From Haliscomenobacter sp. (GTDB taxonomy: Bacteria; Bacteroidota; Bacteroidia; Chitinophagales; Saprospiraceae): a DNA stretch of 64,000 nucleotides. The DNA is taken from assembly GCF_016718685.1 (NCBI RefSeq), contig NZ_JADKCX010000024.1, positions 39,148 through 103,147 on the forward strand. The letters are read 5' to 3'. Below the pieces are notes generated by a model. The model made no database searches and was not told the DNA's origin. It saw nothing but the letters and a program-made list of their open reading frames with translations. The position numbers were made by a program, and so were the translations under genes. This document shows, piece by piece, positions 33,584-43,304 of this stretch (within the stretch, counting starts at the first letter, position 1; each line of letters begins with the position of its first letter).

Positions 33584-36239
33584 TTCTTTTCGGTTTCAGG
33601 AAGTATTTGGCTTTGAGGGCTTTGAAGCGGGATTGGTCGAGACTGGGGTAGGCACCGAAAAATGGCTTGGTCAAAAAATTCGCTTGAGGTTTCATTGCCA
33701 TCTTCCTTCGCTGCCTGTTGAAATGCTTTTTCCAGCCATTCAAAAGCTTCATCCACTCTTTTTTGTTGGTATTTGAGGTGAAACATACCTTCATAGGCAT
33801 CTATACTGTATCCATAACCCCTTTCGGCGGAGCCTTGAATACAATGGGTACAGGGGTCCAAAAATAAAAAATTCATTCCCAATAGGCCATTATACCTTTA
33901 ATCTTAAACGTTGTGTGATTGGTGTGTGAGGAATAGGATAGTCAATAGCTGCACGGTAGTAATGTTCTGCTTCGGCATAATTTTTTAGCGCAGCGTGCAA
34001 AGCCCCCATATTTTTGAGCTGCTCTCGGTATTTTAGCGCAAGCAAAGGTTTATCTTGTTCTGTAGTTCCCTGTAGTTCTATTTCTCTTTTGTGCAAGGCT
34101 ATTTGGTTCAATTGGAGGGAAATCTTGAACTCACCAGGGTCTTCACTCCAGTGGAAAACCTTAAACATATTCCAGGCGATGAACAAAGCACCCAATGGAT
34201 TATACTCTCGCTCGGCACGCTGAAAGGCCTTTTGGAGATACTTTTTCATGCTTAGAGAATCGCCGCTGGCTTTATACAAAAAGTACAGTTTGTTCCAGAT
34301 GTTAGCCAAACCAATAAGGTTGCTAAAAACAGGCCCAGCCCCATTTCCTTTGGGAAGGTTAAGTTGATTTTGCTGGATTAATCTTTGTTCTTCATATTCA
34401 TACATGCTCAATGCTTTTTCAAAGCAAGCGATGGCTTTGGGATAATCCCGATAGGCGGTATCAGTAGCCATGTCCGGAAATCCGTTAGATTGTATCTGCA
34501 AACCCATATAGAGGTCACCCAAAGCGGGATAAGCAGGTCGGAAAAAAGAGTCCACTTGGATGGCGCGTTCGAAATGCGCGACGGCTTTGGGGTGTGGAAC
34601 TGACTTACCATCTGAATTGGTGTAGGGAATTGGAGCGTAACTGCTGGCCAAATTGTAATGGGCTTGGGCTTGATTGGGGAGTAGCTCAGTCACCCTTTCC
34701 TGGTAATAAAGGCAGAATCCAGTTTCCGGCCCATGTCATCCGGAGAAATAATGGCCATTTCGGCCATCGCCCGATAAGAAGAAGAAAGCAAGGAATAAGT
34801 AGAGATCATGTTGGGCTCAATTTCCAGGGCCTGGCGCAAGAGGCTCCGCTCCTTGCGCTTGCGGGCTTCATAAGCCATGCGGCCATACTCGTTTATTTGC
34901 TCAGGAGTTCTATTTGCGGATAAAGCAGCAGGCGAGGGTTGAATGGGCAATTGGGAATCCAAAACCCAAATTCGGGATTGAAGTATGGGCGTAAATAGTG
35001 CGCTGTACCTAAAAGATTTTGGGCTTCTCTTAGGTTTTGGATGGCCTTGGAGAGGGTACTTGGATTGGCCATGTCGTTTCTACTCAAATATCCGGCACCT
35101 CGTTCACGTACATCTTTGAGCAGGTTTAACTCCCGCTCCAATAAAGCAGTTGTCAAATTACGCTTCATCAGTTGCAGCAAGTTCTCGGGAATTTTCTGAG
35201 CCACCAGTTTTTTAAAATGGATCAACGCGCAATCTACCGAATCGTCATGTGGTGCCAAGCGTTTTTCCTTCAAGGCCTTGCTGAATTTTTTATACGTATC
35301 CACAATGGAAGTATCCAGTTTAGCCTCCAATTCGGTGATGATTTTGTCATCTCTACCCTTGAGGTTGACCTCTGTAATAATCGGGAAGTTCCGCTTTTCG
35401 TAATCGTCCAAACGGGCCAAACCTGCGTTGCTCACCTTGGACAAAAACTGTGCCTCATTGCCCAAAACGACGGGCGTTTGCACATTCGGATTGGCTTCGC
35501 GCAACACGTTGGTTTTTAGATAAATGTTTAATTCCGCGAGCGCGATTTTTTTATCCTTATTCACATCTGCCCTTCCGGTCAAACCATTGACCAAATGGTA
35601 CGAAAACAGCCCTCGTCCCCCACCCCACTGTTTGCCTTCGAGCGCGTATTCATTGGCCTGGCAAGAGAGGATTTTGGTCACCCGGCCCCAACTTTCCTGC
35701 AAGGCTTTTTGGGTTTTGGATACGCCTTCTTTGCCACCAATCAAGCCCCCGGAGTGGCAGGCATCGGCAATAAAGACTACTTCCACTTGCTTTTTGGCCA
35801 GGGCATCAAACCAGGTTTTGAGCTCTGACAACTGCAAAAACTCATTGCCCTGGAAGTAGCCCGTTTTGAAAGAGTTGTACAACAGCAGCAGGGAGTTTTC
35901 ATGGGAAATCTTCGCTTCCAGGTCACCGTGTCCGCCAAAGTAGAAGAAAAAGCGGTCTTTGGGCTTCATGACCTGGCTGAGCGTAAACAATTCATCTACG
36001 ATATTGATGCGCACAGCTTCTTCGTTGAGAAAGAGTTTGATGTTTTGCTCGGGGATTTGCTGGTTTTTTAAGCACTCGGCGAAGGCGAGGGCATCGCGGT
36101 CGGCGTATTGCAGGGGGGCGATTTCTTTGTAGGAAGAAATGCCGATGATGAGGGCGTAGGTGTTTTGGGCTTGCAGCGCGGTACAGACTACTACGAGTAA
36201 GGCAGCCAACACTGGAATAGAATAGGTGTTGAGTTTCAT
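33580..36239 (-). CDS. exported caspase-family (C14) protease with TPR repeats, several frameshifts
   Basis: Signal peptide (VLAALLVVVCTALQAQ), then a caspase/gingipain-fold p20 domain: ALIIGISSYKEIAPLQYADRD, FFFYFGGHGD (catalytic His, about 103) and VVFIADACHSGG (catalytic Cys, about 161), then SCQANEYALEG. A helical linker leads to a TPR region that continues through four frame changes: A4 at 34961-34964, AAA at 34708-34710, TTT at 33897-33899, A5 near 33657-33661, and probably an A-run near the end. Repair gives TPR helices such as HYNLASSYAPI, AVAHFERAIQV and DEAFEWLEKAFQQAAKED, ending near FKALKAKYFL. The stop overlaps the ATG of a histidine kinase. About 885 residues when repaired. A role in regulated proteolysis linked to signalling is inference. 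Confidence 0.82.
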
Positions 36240-36453
36240 GTATAGGGTTTTAAGTATTTAAACAGGATCTTTACAAGATTGATTCGGTTTTTCAAAATTG
36301 GTAAAAAAAAGCATACTGTGCAAGCACATCGTCACACACCACTTTTTGACGCAGCTGCGCTGCTTATTTTATACCCGCGACGAACGGTGGGGTGATAATC
36401 TTCCATTCCTTGTTTGGCTTTTTCATTCACTGCATAAATTGGTTTTTATGCCT

Positions 36454-37439
36454 TCAATTCTCCTTTAATCCTTTAATCACCACGTGCCCGGTTCCGTTGG
36501 GGTCGCAGGGATAAGCAAAAGCTTTTTGCCAGACTTTCGGGTCATCAATGGTTGCATAAAATTCGTCGAGGTAATCGACCATGGATTTGATGTACTTCGC
36601 ATCCAGGAAGGGACAGTTGGTAAACATCCGGTAAATGTCGCTTTTTAGCTGCTGGAATTGCGCAATGACGGGTTCAAATGTTTTCAAGTTGGACACACAG
36701 TAGCCCCGGTAGCGGCGTTGACGCACCGAGCGCATTTCCAACGCGGAGGCTGGTTTGGCGTACGGAGCATCCACCATTCCCGAATGATCAAAGTCATAAG
36801 GCACCGCAATGGGACTCGCTGTGGAGTCGGCAATCAGCAGTTTGATGTTTTGTAGGTATTGTACCGACCAGTCCGTATTGCCGATTAAATATTCAAATAC
36901 GGCCATCCTTAAAAAAGCGTCCTTTTGGATTAGGGTGGGTTTTAATTTCCGCTCCAAGGGTTGCATCCCGTTTCTTTTGGCCATTTGTTTTTCTTCTTCC
37001 AGCAAAATCCCGTAAAAATGGTCCGCGTTGTTTTTGGGTTTTGTCATCGATGAGGGTTGTTTGTACCAGTCGGGCCCGGAAGCTTTGGGGGGTAAGAAGG
37101 TTATAGAGTTCATATACCAACCATTCCCGGATGATGTATTCATCCCCATCACAGGGCATCACGAGTTTTAGTTTTTTTGCTCCCGAAAAATCGAATGTTC
37201 TGGGGCACCCGCTGGAGAAAAATGAATCAACAATGGCGGGTACGTACAACTTTGATTCAAACGCCGAAAATGGCCTCGGGTAGTCAATTCAACCGCAATG
37301 GCTGGTTCACTTTGAGCCTGGCCAGTACCAACTGTTCCTTTAAACTATCAATTAGCCCAATTTTAAGAATTGGCCCAGCTTGGGCAAAACCGACGCGCCA
37401 AACGAGGGTCAATAAGAGGATTAAAGTAAATTTCTGCAT
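36454..37439 (-). CDS. CotH/HipA-like kinase-fold exported protein, multiple frameshifts
   Basis: ATG 37439 starts a signal peptide (FTLILLLTLVWRVGFAQ). After at least three single-base breaks (near 37285-37290, 37169-37175 and 37028-37045) the protein reads VELTTRGHFRR, KKLKLVMPCDGDEYIIREWL, then FEYLIGNTDWSVQYLQNIKL and VPYDFDHSGMVDAPYA. The last two resemble the catalytic loop (GNTDWS...N) and DFD metal motif of atypical protein-kinase-like folds such as CotH and PI3K/HipA relatives. A related family of exported Bacteroidota/cyanobacterial proteins has these motifs with no known substrate. The repaired length is about 325 residues. It stands between the caspase operon and a small lipoprotein. 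Confidence 0.65.
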
Positions 37440-37490
37440 CGGTTTAGGTGTTTAGGGCAGGGTGAGGGAAGTTTGAGAAGGCTTATCCAT

Positions 37491-37758
37491 TTACTTCAGC
37501 GCCGCCATCTGCACCACCTGCTTCTGACCACAATACCCACAAATAGTCGCCTCCGCAACATACACATGCTCCTCAAAAATACGGTACGTTCCTGGCACAC
37601 CACGGGCAACTCTTCAAATGTAGGATACCATTGTGATCGTGGCCAAGCTCATCCCATTGTTTCAGGACTGGGGTTTTGTAAGCTCCACAGCTTTGGATGA
37701 CGGCGATCAAAACAAGGATGAACCAGTAATTGCGAGCGGTTTGAATTTGCGTTTTCAT
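37491..37758 (-). CDS. small zinc-ribbon-like lipoprotein, one frameshift
   Basis: ATG 37758 gives a signal peptide with lipobox VIQSCG, then CPWCARNVPYF; the frame breaks at T5 (TATTTTTGAG, near 37573-37577). Dropping one T continues with EEHVYVAEATICGYCGQKQV to the stop at 37491. The repaired protein of about 88 residues carries two CxxC pairs (CPWC and CGYC), a plausible zinc ribbon or redox pair in a lipid-anchored protein. I know of no characterised relative. Direct repeats spaced 21 bp lie upstream. Confidence 0.6.
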
Positions 37759-37833
37759 GGTATAGCGATTAAAGTGATCAAAAAATGATGATGGGTTAAA
37801 AATACAGCAAGGATCACTTCAATGCTTTGACAA

Positions 37834-37866
37834 ATATCCGAATGGACGGTGTGACTTTCCGCTTGG
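37834..37866. promoter_or_regulatory. 21-bp-spaced direct repeats, site A
   Basis: ATATCCGAATGG (37834-37845) and CTTTCCGCTTGG (37855-37866) on the plus strand, 21 bases apart, about 80-110 bases upstream of the zinc-ribbon lipoprotein gene on the minus strand. The second half is identical to one at 43326-43337. Confidence 0.6.
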
Positions 37867-37890
37867 CAAGAATTGGCTTCCGAATGAAAT

Positions 37891-37930
37891 GCCGGGCAGG
37901 GCCAATCTCCAGATTTTGGCCCTGCCCGGC
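37891..37930. terminator. 15-bp perfect hairpin after DJ-1 gene
   Basis: GCCGGGCAGGGCCAA (37891-37905) and its exact complement (37916-37930) form a very GC-rich stem with a 10-base loop, 10 bases past the DJ-1 stop on the minus strand. No strong T-run follows. Confidence 0.65.
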
Positions 37931-37939
37931 GGGAGGAAT

Positions 37940-38500
37940 TTAGCCCTTCAAACAGTCAAACACCAACCGATAAAAATCAGGATGCGACTGCCAGGTTTGC
38001 CCAGTCACATACCGCCCATCTTGTACAGCTTCGGATTTGCCCACAAAGGTGCCGCCGCAGGATTCCACTTCAAAGCGGACGTTCTCATAGCAGGTCAGGG
38101 TTTTGCCTTTGACCAGGCCCGCTGCGGTCAAAATCTGGATGCCGTGGCAGATGGAAAAGATGAATTTTTCGTCGCGGTCGAATTCCCGCACGATGTCCAG
38201 CACTTTGGCATCGTGGCGCAAAAACTCGGGTGCCCGGCCCCCCAGGAGCAATACGGCCAGGTAATCCTGGGTGTTGACCTCGGAAAAGGCGATATCCGAT
38301 TCCACCAGGTAGCCGGGCTTTTCGATGTATGTGTCCCAGCCGGGTTCAAAATCATGGATGACCAGGTTCATGCGCTTTTTGCTGGGGGCGGCAATAACGG
38401 ACTGGTAGCCAGCTTCTTCAAAGCGGTGCTTGGCATAAAGGCATTCGTAACTTTCGCCGGCATCTCCGGTGATGATGAGAATTTTTGCTTTGGTGGACAT
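37940..38500 (-). CDS. DJ-1/PfpI family protein
   Basis: A 186-residue DJ-1/PfpI-superfamily protein: KILIITGDAGESYE with the conserved acidic residue that contacts the catalytic cysteine, LLLGGRAPEFLR, and the nucleophile elbow FSICHGIQ (Cys about 117). Members act as glyoxalases/deglycases, chaperones or cysteine hydrolases. No signal peptide. Its first ATG follows a short leader; the next gene downstream on the same strand lies beyond a strong hairpin, so it is monocistronic or shares an mRNA with the P1 peptidase upstream (36-base gap). Confidence 0.87.
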   Translation of the reverse strand: MSTKAKILIITGDAGESYECLYAKHRFEEAGYQSVIAAPSKKRMNLVIHDFEPGWDTYIEKPGYLVESDIAFSEVNTQDYLAVLLLGGRAPEFLRHDAKVLDIVREFDRDEKFIFSICHGIQILTAAGLVKGKTLTCYENVRFEVESCGGTFVGKSEAVQDGRYVTGQTWQSHPDFYRLVFDCLKG

Positions 38501-38535
38501 AATGTCGTTGTTTGTTTATTTTCTGTTCATTAAAG

Positions 38536-39696
38536 TTACTTCACCCGCCCATACTTTCGCAACAACTCCATCACTTTCTTGTGCGGCAAAGCATAAGCCT
38601 TGTTGCCATTGATGCCCTCCATCGTTTCGGCTGCCACCATCGCATTGATGATGGCTTCCTCCACAGCCTGCACGGTAGCGTCAAATAGCGGATTGATTTC
38701 ATCATTGGGCAACTCGACCACTTTTGTGAATTTTTCACGCTGAAAAGCACCGGGATTGGCCGTGGAGAAAGCGAGGAAAATATCCCCCGAACCATTTTCG
38801 CCCCGCCCACCCACGATGCCAATGCCCAGCGGCACCCGGGCAGCAATACGTTTCAGTTGGTGGGGCAACAAGGGCGCATCGGTCGCTACCACCACGATGA
38901 TCGAACCATCGCCGGGTTTGCGGTAATGCTGGGGTGGCAACTTGAACTCGTTGTTCAGGGTATCTTTCAGTTCTTTGCCGATGGGCACTCCGGCGATGGT
39001 CAGGTTTCTTTTTGCGCCAAAATTGGCCTGCACCAATACGCCGATGGTGTAGGTGGAATCGGCAATTTTGAATACCCGTGAGGCCGTACCCGTTCCACCT
39101 TTAAAACCCAGGCACATCATACCCGTACCGCCGCCCACATTGCCCTCTTTGATGGACCCGGTTTTGGCGCTGTCCAAGGCAGCATACGCGTGACTTTCCT
39201 TGACGTGGAAGCCGTAAATGTCATTGAGGAAGCCGTCGTAGGTTTCGGCCACGACGGGATAGGTATACCAAAAATCTTCCTGGTACCAGTGGTGATCCAC
39301 AAACCATTTCAGTACTGCATCGCGCACCACCCCCACGCTGTTGGTATTGGTGATCATGAGGGGTGTTTCCAAAAAACCGGATTCGGTGATCCAGGTGGTG
39401 CCCGTCATTTCGCCGTTGCCGTTGAGGGTGTACCAGTTGGCGTACACGGGGTTGTTGACGCGGCCACGGGGCAGGATGGCGGTTACACCCGTGCGCACCG
39501 GGCCTTTGCCCCGGATGTTTTGGCCCTGTCCGGAGATGATGGTGCTGTAGCCGACTTCCACTCCTTTTACATCGGTGATGGCGTTGTAAGGGCCGGGAGT
39601 GCCTTCAAAAGGGATGCCGATGTCGCGGGCGCGGGGCTTTTGGGCTTGAACCTGGAGACTGAACAGGATTAAGAAGAAAAAAAAGAGGGCCTTCAT
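38536..39696 (-). CDS. P1 (S58) family peptidase, second copy
   Basis: Paralogue of the gene at 26787. The start at 39696 (MKALFFFFLILFSLQVQAQ) gives a clean signal peptide; an in-frame ATG at 39729 would add 11 residues before it. Shared motifs: YNAITDVKGVEVGYST, RTGVTAILP, ITNTNSVGV, GGGTGMMCLGFKGGTGTASR, GVLVQANFG, and GGRGENGSGDIF carrying the presumed nucleophile serine. Self-cleaving aminopeptidase acting on N-terminal or D-residues in the periplasm (family knowledge). The two copies differ in inserts around residues 100-130, so they probably differ in specificity. Confidence 0.88.
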   Translation of the reverse strand: MKALFFFFLILFSLQVQAQKPRARDIGIPFEGTPGPYNAITDVKGVEVGYSTIISGQGQNIRGKGPVRTGVTAILPRGRVNNPVYANWYTLNGNGEMTGTTWITESGFLETPLMITNTNSVGVVRDAVLKWFVDHHWYQEDFWYTYPVVAETYDGFLNDIYGFHVKESHAYAALDSAKTGSIKEGNVGGGTGMMCLGFKGGTGTASRVFKIADSTYTIGVLVQANFGAKRNLTIAGVPIGKELKDTLNNEFKLPPQHYRKPGDGSIIVVVATDAPLLPHQLKRIAARVPLGIGIVGGRGENGSGDIFLAFSTANPGAFQREKFTKVVELPNDEINPLFDATVQAVEEAIINAMVAAETMEGINGNKAYALPHKKVMELLRKYGRVK

Positions 39697-39737
39697 AAGA
39701 GCAGGTTTTAGGTGTAGTAAAATACTCAAAACTCACA

Positions 39738-40931
39738 CTACAAATAACTCAACCACCACTTCTCCGGGTGACCCGTTTTGTAGCGATCATACCACTTACA
39801 CAGTGGATACAAACTAACCACAATAACGACCCAGATCACATAGGTCACCGTCAAACTATATCCCTCTCCGGGTATAATGAATAAGAAAGGAAACTGGTTT
39901 TTGGCAGCAAAATCGAATGCCTCACCCACCGAATGCCCTCTGGCGAGAAAACAAATCGCCGAACTGATGTGAATGAGGTAAAAATGGATGAGGTAATAAA
40001 AAAAAGCTGTCCGGCCATAAGTACGTAAAACCTTGGTGACACCGTTATTCACGCGTTCCAGCCAGGCCAGCATCAAGAAAGCCGGGCCAATCGTCATACA
40101 CATGAAGAGCAGGGAAGGTGGATATTTATTGACATTCAAAAAGGAAAGGACGGTTAGGACGGTATTTTTTTGAGCACTCCAGGGAGCCGGATTCCCATAA
40201 ATATTCACGAACCGGAGGACTACAAAAAGCAGTACTGCACCCAATCCAAGGCGGACCAAGACACGACCACGTTGTTCTCTTGAATAGTTTGGTGAAAAAA
40301 ACACCCCACTGCAATATCCCAAAAGCATTAGGCCCATCCAGGGCAGAAAGGGATACAAAATGTAGAGAATGCGGCCTTCATCAAAAGGGTAAGCGCCAGT
40401 CCGGTGGAGCAACATCCACCAAAAATTGGCCTTAAAGCCTTCCGCAGCCTCAGGAATATCCAGGAGATTATGCCCCAAAACGATGACTAAACCCAATGCC
40501 AAAATAAACTTGAAGGGGATGCGGAGCAATACACTCATGACCACCATGGTAATGCCGATGCACCAGATGACCTGCAAAATCAACACATTGAAAAAAGGAT
40601 TGAGGGTGAAACAAAAAGACATCACCACCAATTCAATAAAAATTAGCCACAAACCCCGCTTGAGCAAAAATGTACGCAACTCCTGCGGCGTCTTGCGCAA
40701 ACTTTGCAAATAAACCGAGGTACCCGAAAGAAACACAAAAATGGGTGCACAAAAGTGGGTGATCCAGCGCGTAAAATACAGAATTGGCGTAGTGGTCGCC
40801 AGATCCAGTGGGTCAGCGGTATACGCACCAATGTGAAAAAACTCGCGCGTGTGATCCAGCGCCATGATGATCATCACGATGCCTCGAAGCACATCAATGG
40901 ATTCTATTCTATTTTTCGGAATAGCCGCCAT
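39738..40931 (-). CDS. DUF1624 / heparan-alpha-glucosaminide N-acetyltransferase-like membrane protein
   Basis: A 397-residue polytopic membrane protein of about 10 helices. The signature near the N-terminus is SIDVLRGIVMIIMALDHTRE, including the DVLRG and the His of DHTRE used by this acyltransferase family for transmembrane acetyl transfer. WITHFCAPIFVFLSGTSVYL and the end TGHPEKWWLSYL are also typical. The substrate is likely an amino sugar or exopolysaccharide, not heparan. Starts shortly upstream of the P1 peptidase on the same strand (41-base gap). Confidence 0.85.
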   Translation of the reverse strand: MAAIPKNRIESIDVLRGIVMIIMALDHTREFFHIGAYTADPLDLATTTPILYFTRWITHFCAPIFVFLSGTSVYLQSLRKTPQELRTFLLKRGLWLIFIELVVMSFCFTLNPFFNVLILQVIWCIGITMVVMSVLLRIPFKFILALGLVIVLGHNLLDIPEAAEGFKANFWWMLLHRTGAYPFDEGRILYILYPFLPWMGLMLLGYCSGVFFSPNYSREQRGRVLVRLGLGAVLLFVVLRFVNIYGNPAPWSAQKNTVLTVLSFLNVNKYPPSLLFMCMTIGPAFLMLAWLERVNNGVTKVLRTYGRTAFFYYLIHFYLIHISSAICFLARGHSVGEAFDFAAKNQFPFLFIIPGEGYSLTVTYVIWVVIVVSLYPLCKWYDRYKTGHPEKWWLSYL

Positions 40932-40988
40932 ATGTCGGTGGTTTTAAGTTAACATTAGGGACAAAATACTGTAAGAATGTATTAAATA

Positions 40989-42034
40989 CTACTGCTTCAA
41001 AAACCCAATCAATCCCGGGAAATAATGCTCCTGATCGTCCCACATGCACATGTGCCCGCCATTGGGACACAATACAAACTGGCCGTTCGGAAACTGCGTC
41101 GACATCCACTCCATGTATTCGGGGTCCATCGTATCATGGCTGGCGGCAATGACGAGAGTGGGGGTTTTAATTTTAGGCAGCTCCGCACTGACATCCCATT
41201 TTTCCAGCTTACCAGAAATGCCAAATTCGCTGGGGCCTTGCATGGATACGTAAATTTGTTGGTTCATTTTGGCAAAGAACGGTTCGCTGCATCGGGCCAT
41301 TCCGCCGCAGGCATGCGCAGGATGTGTTTTTCGTAAAAATGAGGCATCAGCAATTCCATGTAACGGGGATTGCTGAAATCCTTACGGGCTTCAATGTCGC
41401 GGATTTCCTGGAGTACTTTAGGGTCCATCAATTTGGACAGCACATTTTCGGCGTACTCGCCATATTTGGGACAACTGGCCATCATGTTGCTGACGATTAA
41501 TCCTTTGAGGTTATCCTGATATTTCAGGGCGTATTGCATGGCCAGGATGCCACCCCAGGAATGGCCGAGCAGGTAAAAGTTGTCCTTGTTCAAATCCAGC
41601 GCTACGCGGATTTGCTCCAGTTCCTCCACAAAACGAGGCAGGTTCCACAAGCTGGTATCGGCGGGGTTATCGGAATAAGCCGATCCCAACTGGTCCAAAT
41701 AAATGAATTCGATGCCTTCTCTTGGCAAAAAACTTTCAAAGGACTCAAAGTATTCATGGGTTCCGCCCGGGCCGCCGTGCAGAAGCAACACTTTGATCTT
41801 CGGGTTGTTGCCAAAACGTTTGGTCCAGACTTTGAACTCCCCTTTGGGGGTTTTGATGGGAATGAGGCGTACCCCGCCCGATTTGGGACTGGGTTCGGTG
41901 CTGGAAAAATAGTCTTCCAAATGCACATGATCGGCGGGCGGAGGAGGCGCCTGTTGGCATGCGGAAAACGCGACAAGCAGGAGCAAAAAAATCAAAAAAG
42001 GCATTGGTTGGAGGGCAAAATGATGGGTGCGCAT
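40989..42034 (-). CDS. proline iminopeptidase-like alpha/beta hydrolase lipoprotein, one frameshift
   Basis: From ATG 42034 a signal peptide ends in lipobox AFSAC. The S33 peptidase core has LLLHGGPGGTHEYF (oxyanion HGGPG), YLDQLGSAYS, LLGHSWGG (nucleophile Ser) and the helical cap, all in one frame. Near 41285 (GAATGGCCCG) the frame changes; the rest, SEPFFAKMNQQIYVSMQG, IAASHDTMDPEYM (catalytic Asp) and CPNGGHMCMW (catalytic His), is in the next frame to 40989. One base restores a complete triad. Family: proline iminopeptidase or related aminopeptidases releasing N-terminal proline. Here it is lipid-anchored in the envelope. Confidence 0.83.
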
Positions 42035-42138
42035 GTTTTTTATGTTAAAACTAAGCATAAGTATTCAGATTGCCTATACCCGCAATCGGATCAATTCTAA
42101 TGGACACACATCTGAAAAAATTAGCAAAGTGTGTTATT

Positions 42139-42193
42139 AAAAGGAGTTATGCGGTTTGTATCGATTTTCGAACAATCCACATAACTCCTTTTT
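42139..42193 (-). terminator. terminator hairpin after the NTF2-like gene
   Basis: AAAAGGAGTTATG (42139-42151) pairs with CATAACTCCTTTT (42180-42192). On the minus strand the stem is followed by a T-rich end. It lies 37 bases past the NTF2-like stop. Confidence 0.7.
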
Positions 42194-42229
42194 GATCAAC
42201 TGGATAATACTTAGAACCTGATCAAAATT

Positions 42230-42763
42230 TTACTTCTTCGGCGGTGTCAAAGTGTACCCCAACTTAGTCAAGACGCTCAAGTTGTCGAAATACATAGAAA
42301 TTCTGGTAATTTTTACATTTTCAACCCTGGAAGTAGATTGAAATGGGATGGCAATATTTTTCCCATCAATTGTACAAGAATAAGTCCCCCACATTGATAC
42401 CCAGTTGCCTTGCAAATTACCTGACAGCACCTTGAAAGTTTGGGTGATGAATTCCACCTTACGGTTCATGTGCGTTTTATAATTTTCTGCCCAGCTGGTC
42501 AATTCTTTTTGAGCGTTACTAGAGTCTGCCGCACTAGGGCCATAGAGCATGAATTTATCGCCCAATAAGCTTTTTGCCTTGGCCAAGTCACCAGATACAA
42601 TGGCATTGATGTAGTCGCCCACTACTTGCATATCGGCTTCAGCAGTGGGATTTTCGACAACCATGTCTTTGTAGCGTGGTTGAGCTTGGGCTTGCAGCTT
42701 CGCAGTAGAGGCCATTAACATAAAGGCTGCAAATAATAAATAGAATTGAATGGTGCTTTTCAT
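42230..42763 (-). CDS. exported NTF2-like (SnoaL-fold) protein
   Basis: A 177-residue protein with a signal peptide (FYLLFAAFMLMASTAKLQAQ). The mature part has the NTF2-like pattern: helix ADMQVVGDYINAIVSGDLAKA, LLGDKFMLYGP, helix TSWAENYKTHM, and antiparallel strands WVSMWGTYSCTIDGKNIAIP and ITRISMYFDN. Such proteins can be enzymes or ligand binders; no catalytic residues can be assigned. Upstream, TTG-N20-CATCTTTG (about 42790-42820 on the minus strand) is a near-consensus promoter, immediately preceded by 21-bp-spaced repeats. Confidence 0.78.
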   Translation of the reverse strand: MKSTIQFYLLFAAFMLMASTAKLQAQAQPRYKDMVVENPTAEADMQVVGDYINAIVSGDLAKAKSLLGDKFMLYGPSAADSSNAQKELTSWAENYKTHMNRKVEFITQTFKVLSGNLQGNWVSMWGTYSCTIDGKNIAIPFQSTSRVENVKITRISMYFDNLSVLTKLGYTLTPPKK

Positions 42764-42828
42764 AATGCGTTAATTTTGTTTGTGAATGTAACAAAGATGG
42801 ACTTGTCGAGGCAGTGGAGCAAGGAGTA

Positions 42829-42879
42829 CTTTCCCATTGGTAGGTTTCAATGTCCGGATGGTAAAAAATGTCCTTATGG
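42829..42879. promoter_or_regulatory. 21-bp-spaced direct repeats, site C (three half-sites)
   Basis: CTTTCCCATTGG (42829-42840), ATGTCCGGATGG (42850-42861, 21 bases on) and ATGTCCTTATGG (42868-42879, 18 bases on). They lie just upstream of the -33 box of the NTF2-like gene on the minus strand, the usual place for an activator. Confidence 0.6.
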
Positions 42880-43021
42880 AAGGCACTTTCTAGAGTGCTT
42901 CATCTCTCTTTGTAACCATCACCGTCGCTGTATAAACGGACCTTCTCCACTAAGCCATATTCACGATTTTAGCCTGTTTGCAATACTGGCAAAAAGTAAG
43001 GTTGGGTTCAAACAGGTTTCT

Positions 43022-43216
43022 TCAAAAAGTGGAACGGGATTGGTCGATCACCGGGCAGCCATCGCGATGGTTGATGCCGGTGTTAACGTAGTGTGCGCCA
43101 ACATGGTCGTGGTAATTATCTAAAGCTACACGTTGTTGCAAACCGCAACCTTGGATGGACAAAAAAAGTGCCAGCAGTACTAAAATGGATGTCGATGATT
43201 GATGTTGGGTTTTCAT
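43022..43216 (-). CDS. small lipoprotein of 64 residues
   Basis: ATG 43216 gives a signal peptide (MKTQHQSSTSILVLLALFL) ending in lipobox SIQGCG, then about 40 residues rich in histidine, aspartate and asparagine (DNYHDHVGAHYVNTG, RDGCP). The His/Cys content suggests metal binding, though nothing proves it. The frame is continuous with the end of the upstream S41 peptidase only because that gene's stop has been lost to a frameshift; the signal peptide and upstream repeats argue for a separate gene. Confidence 0.55.
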   Translation of the reverse strand: MKTQHQSSTSILVLLALFLSIQGCGLQQRVALDNYHDHVGAHYVNTGINHRDGCPVIDQSRSTF

Positions 43217-43304
43217 GGCGTTGAACATTTGTGGTGAATCGTAATGGGTTTGTTTGATCACCTGATACAAATGTGCAGGGGAAATGACGCTTTGCCTAGC
43301 ACCA

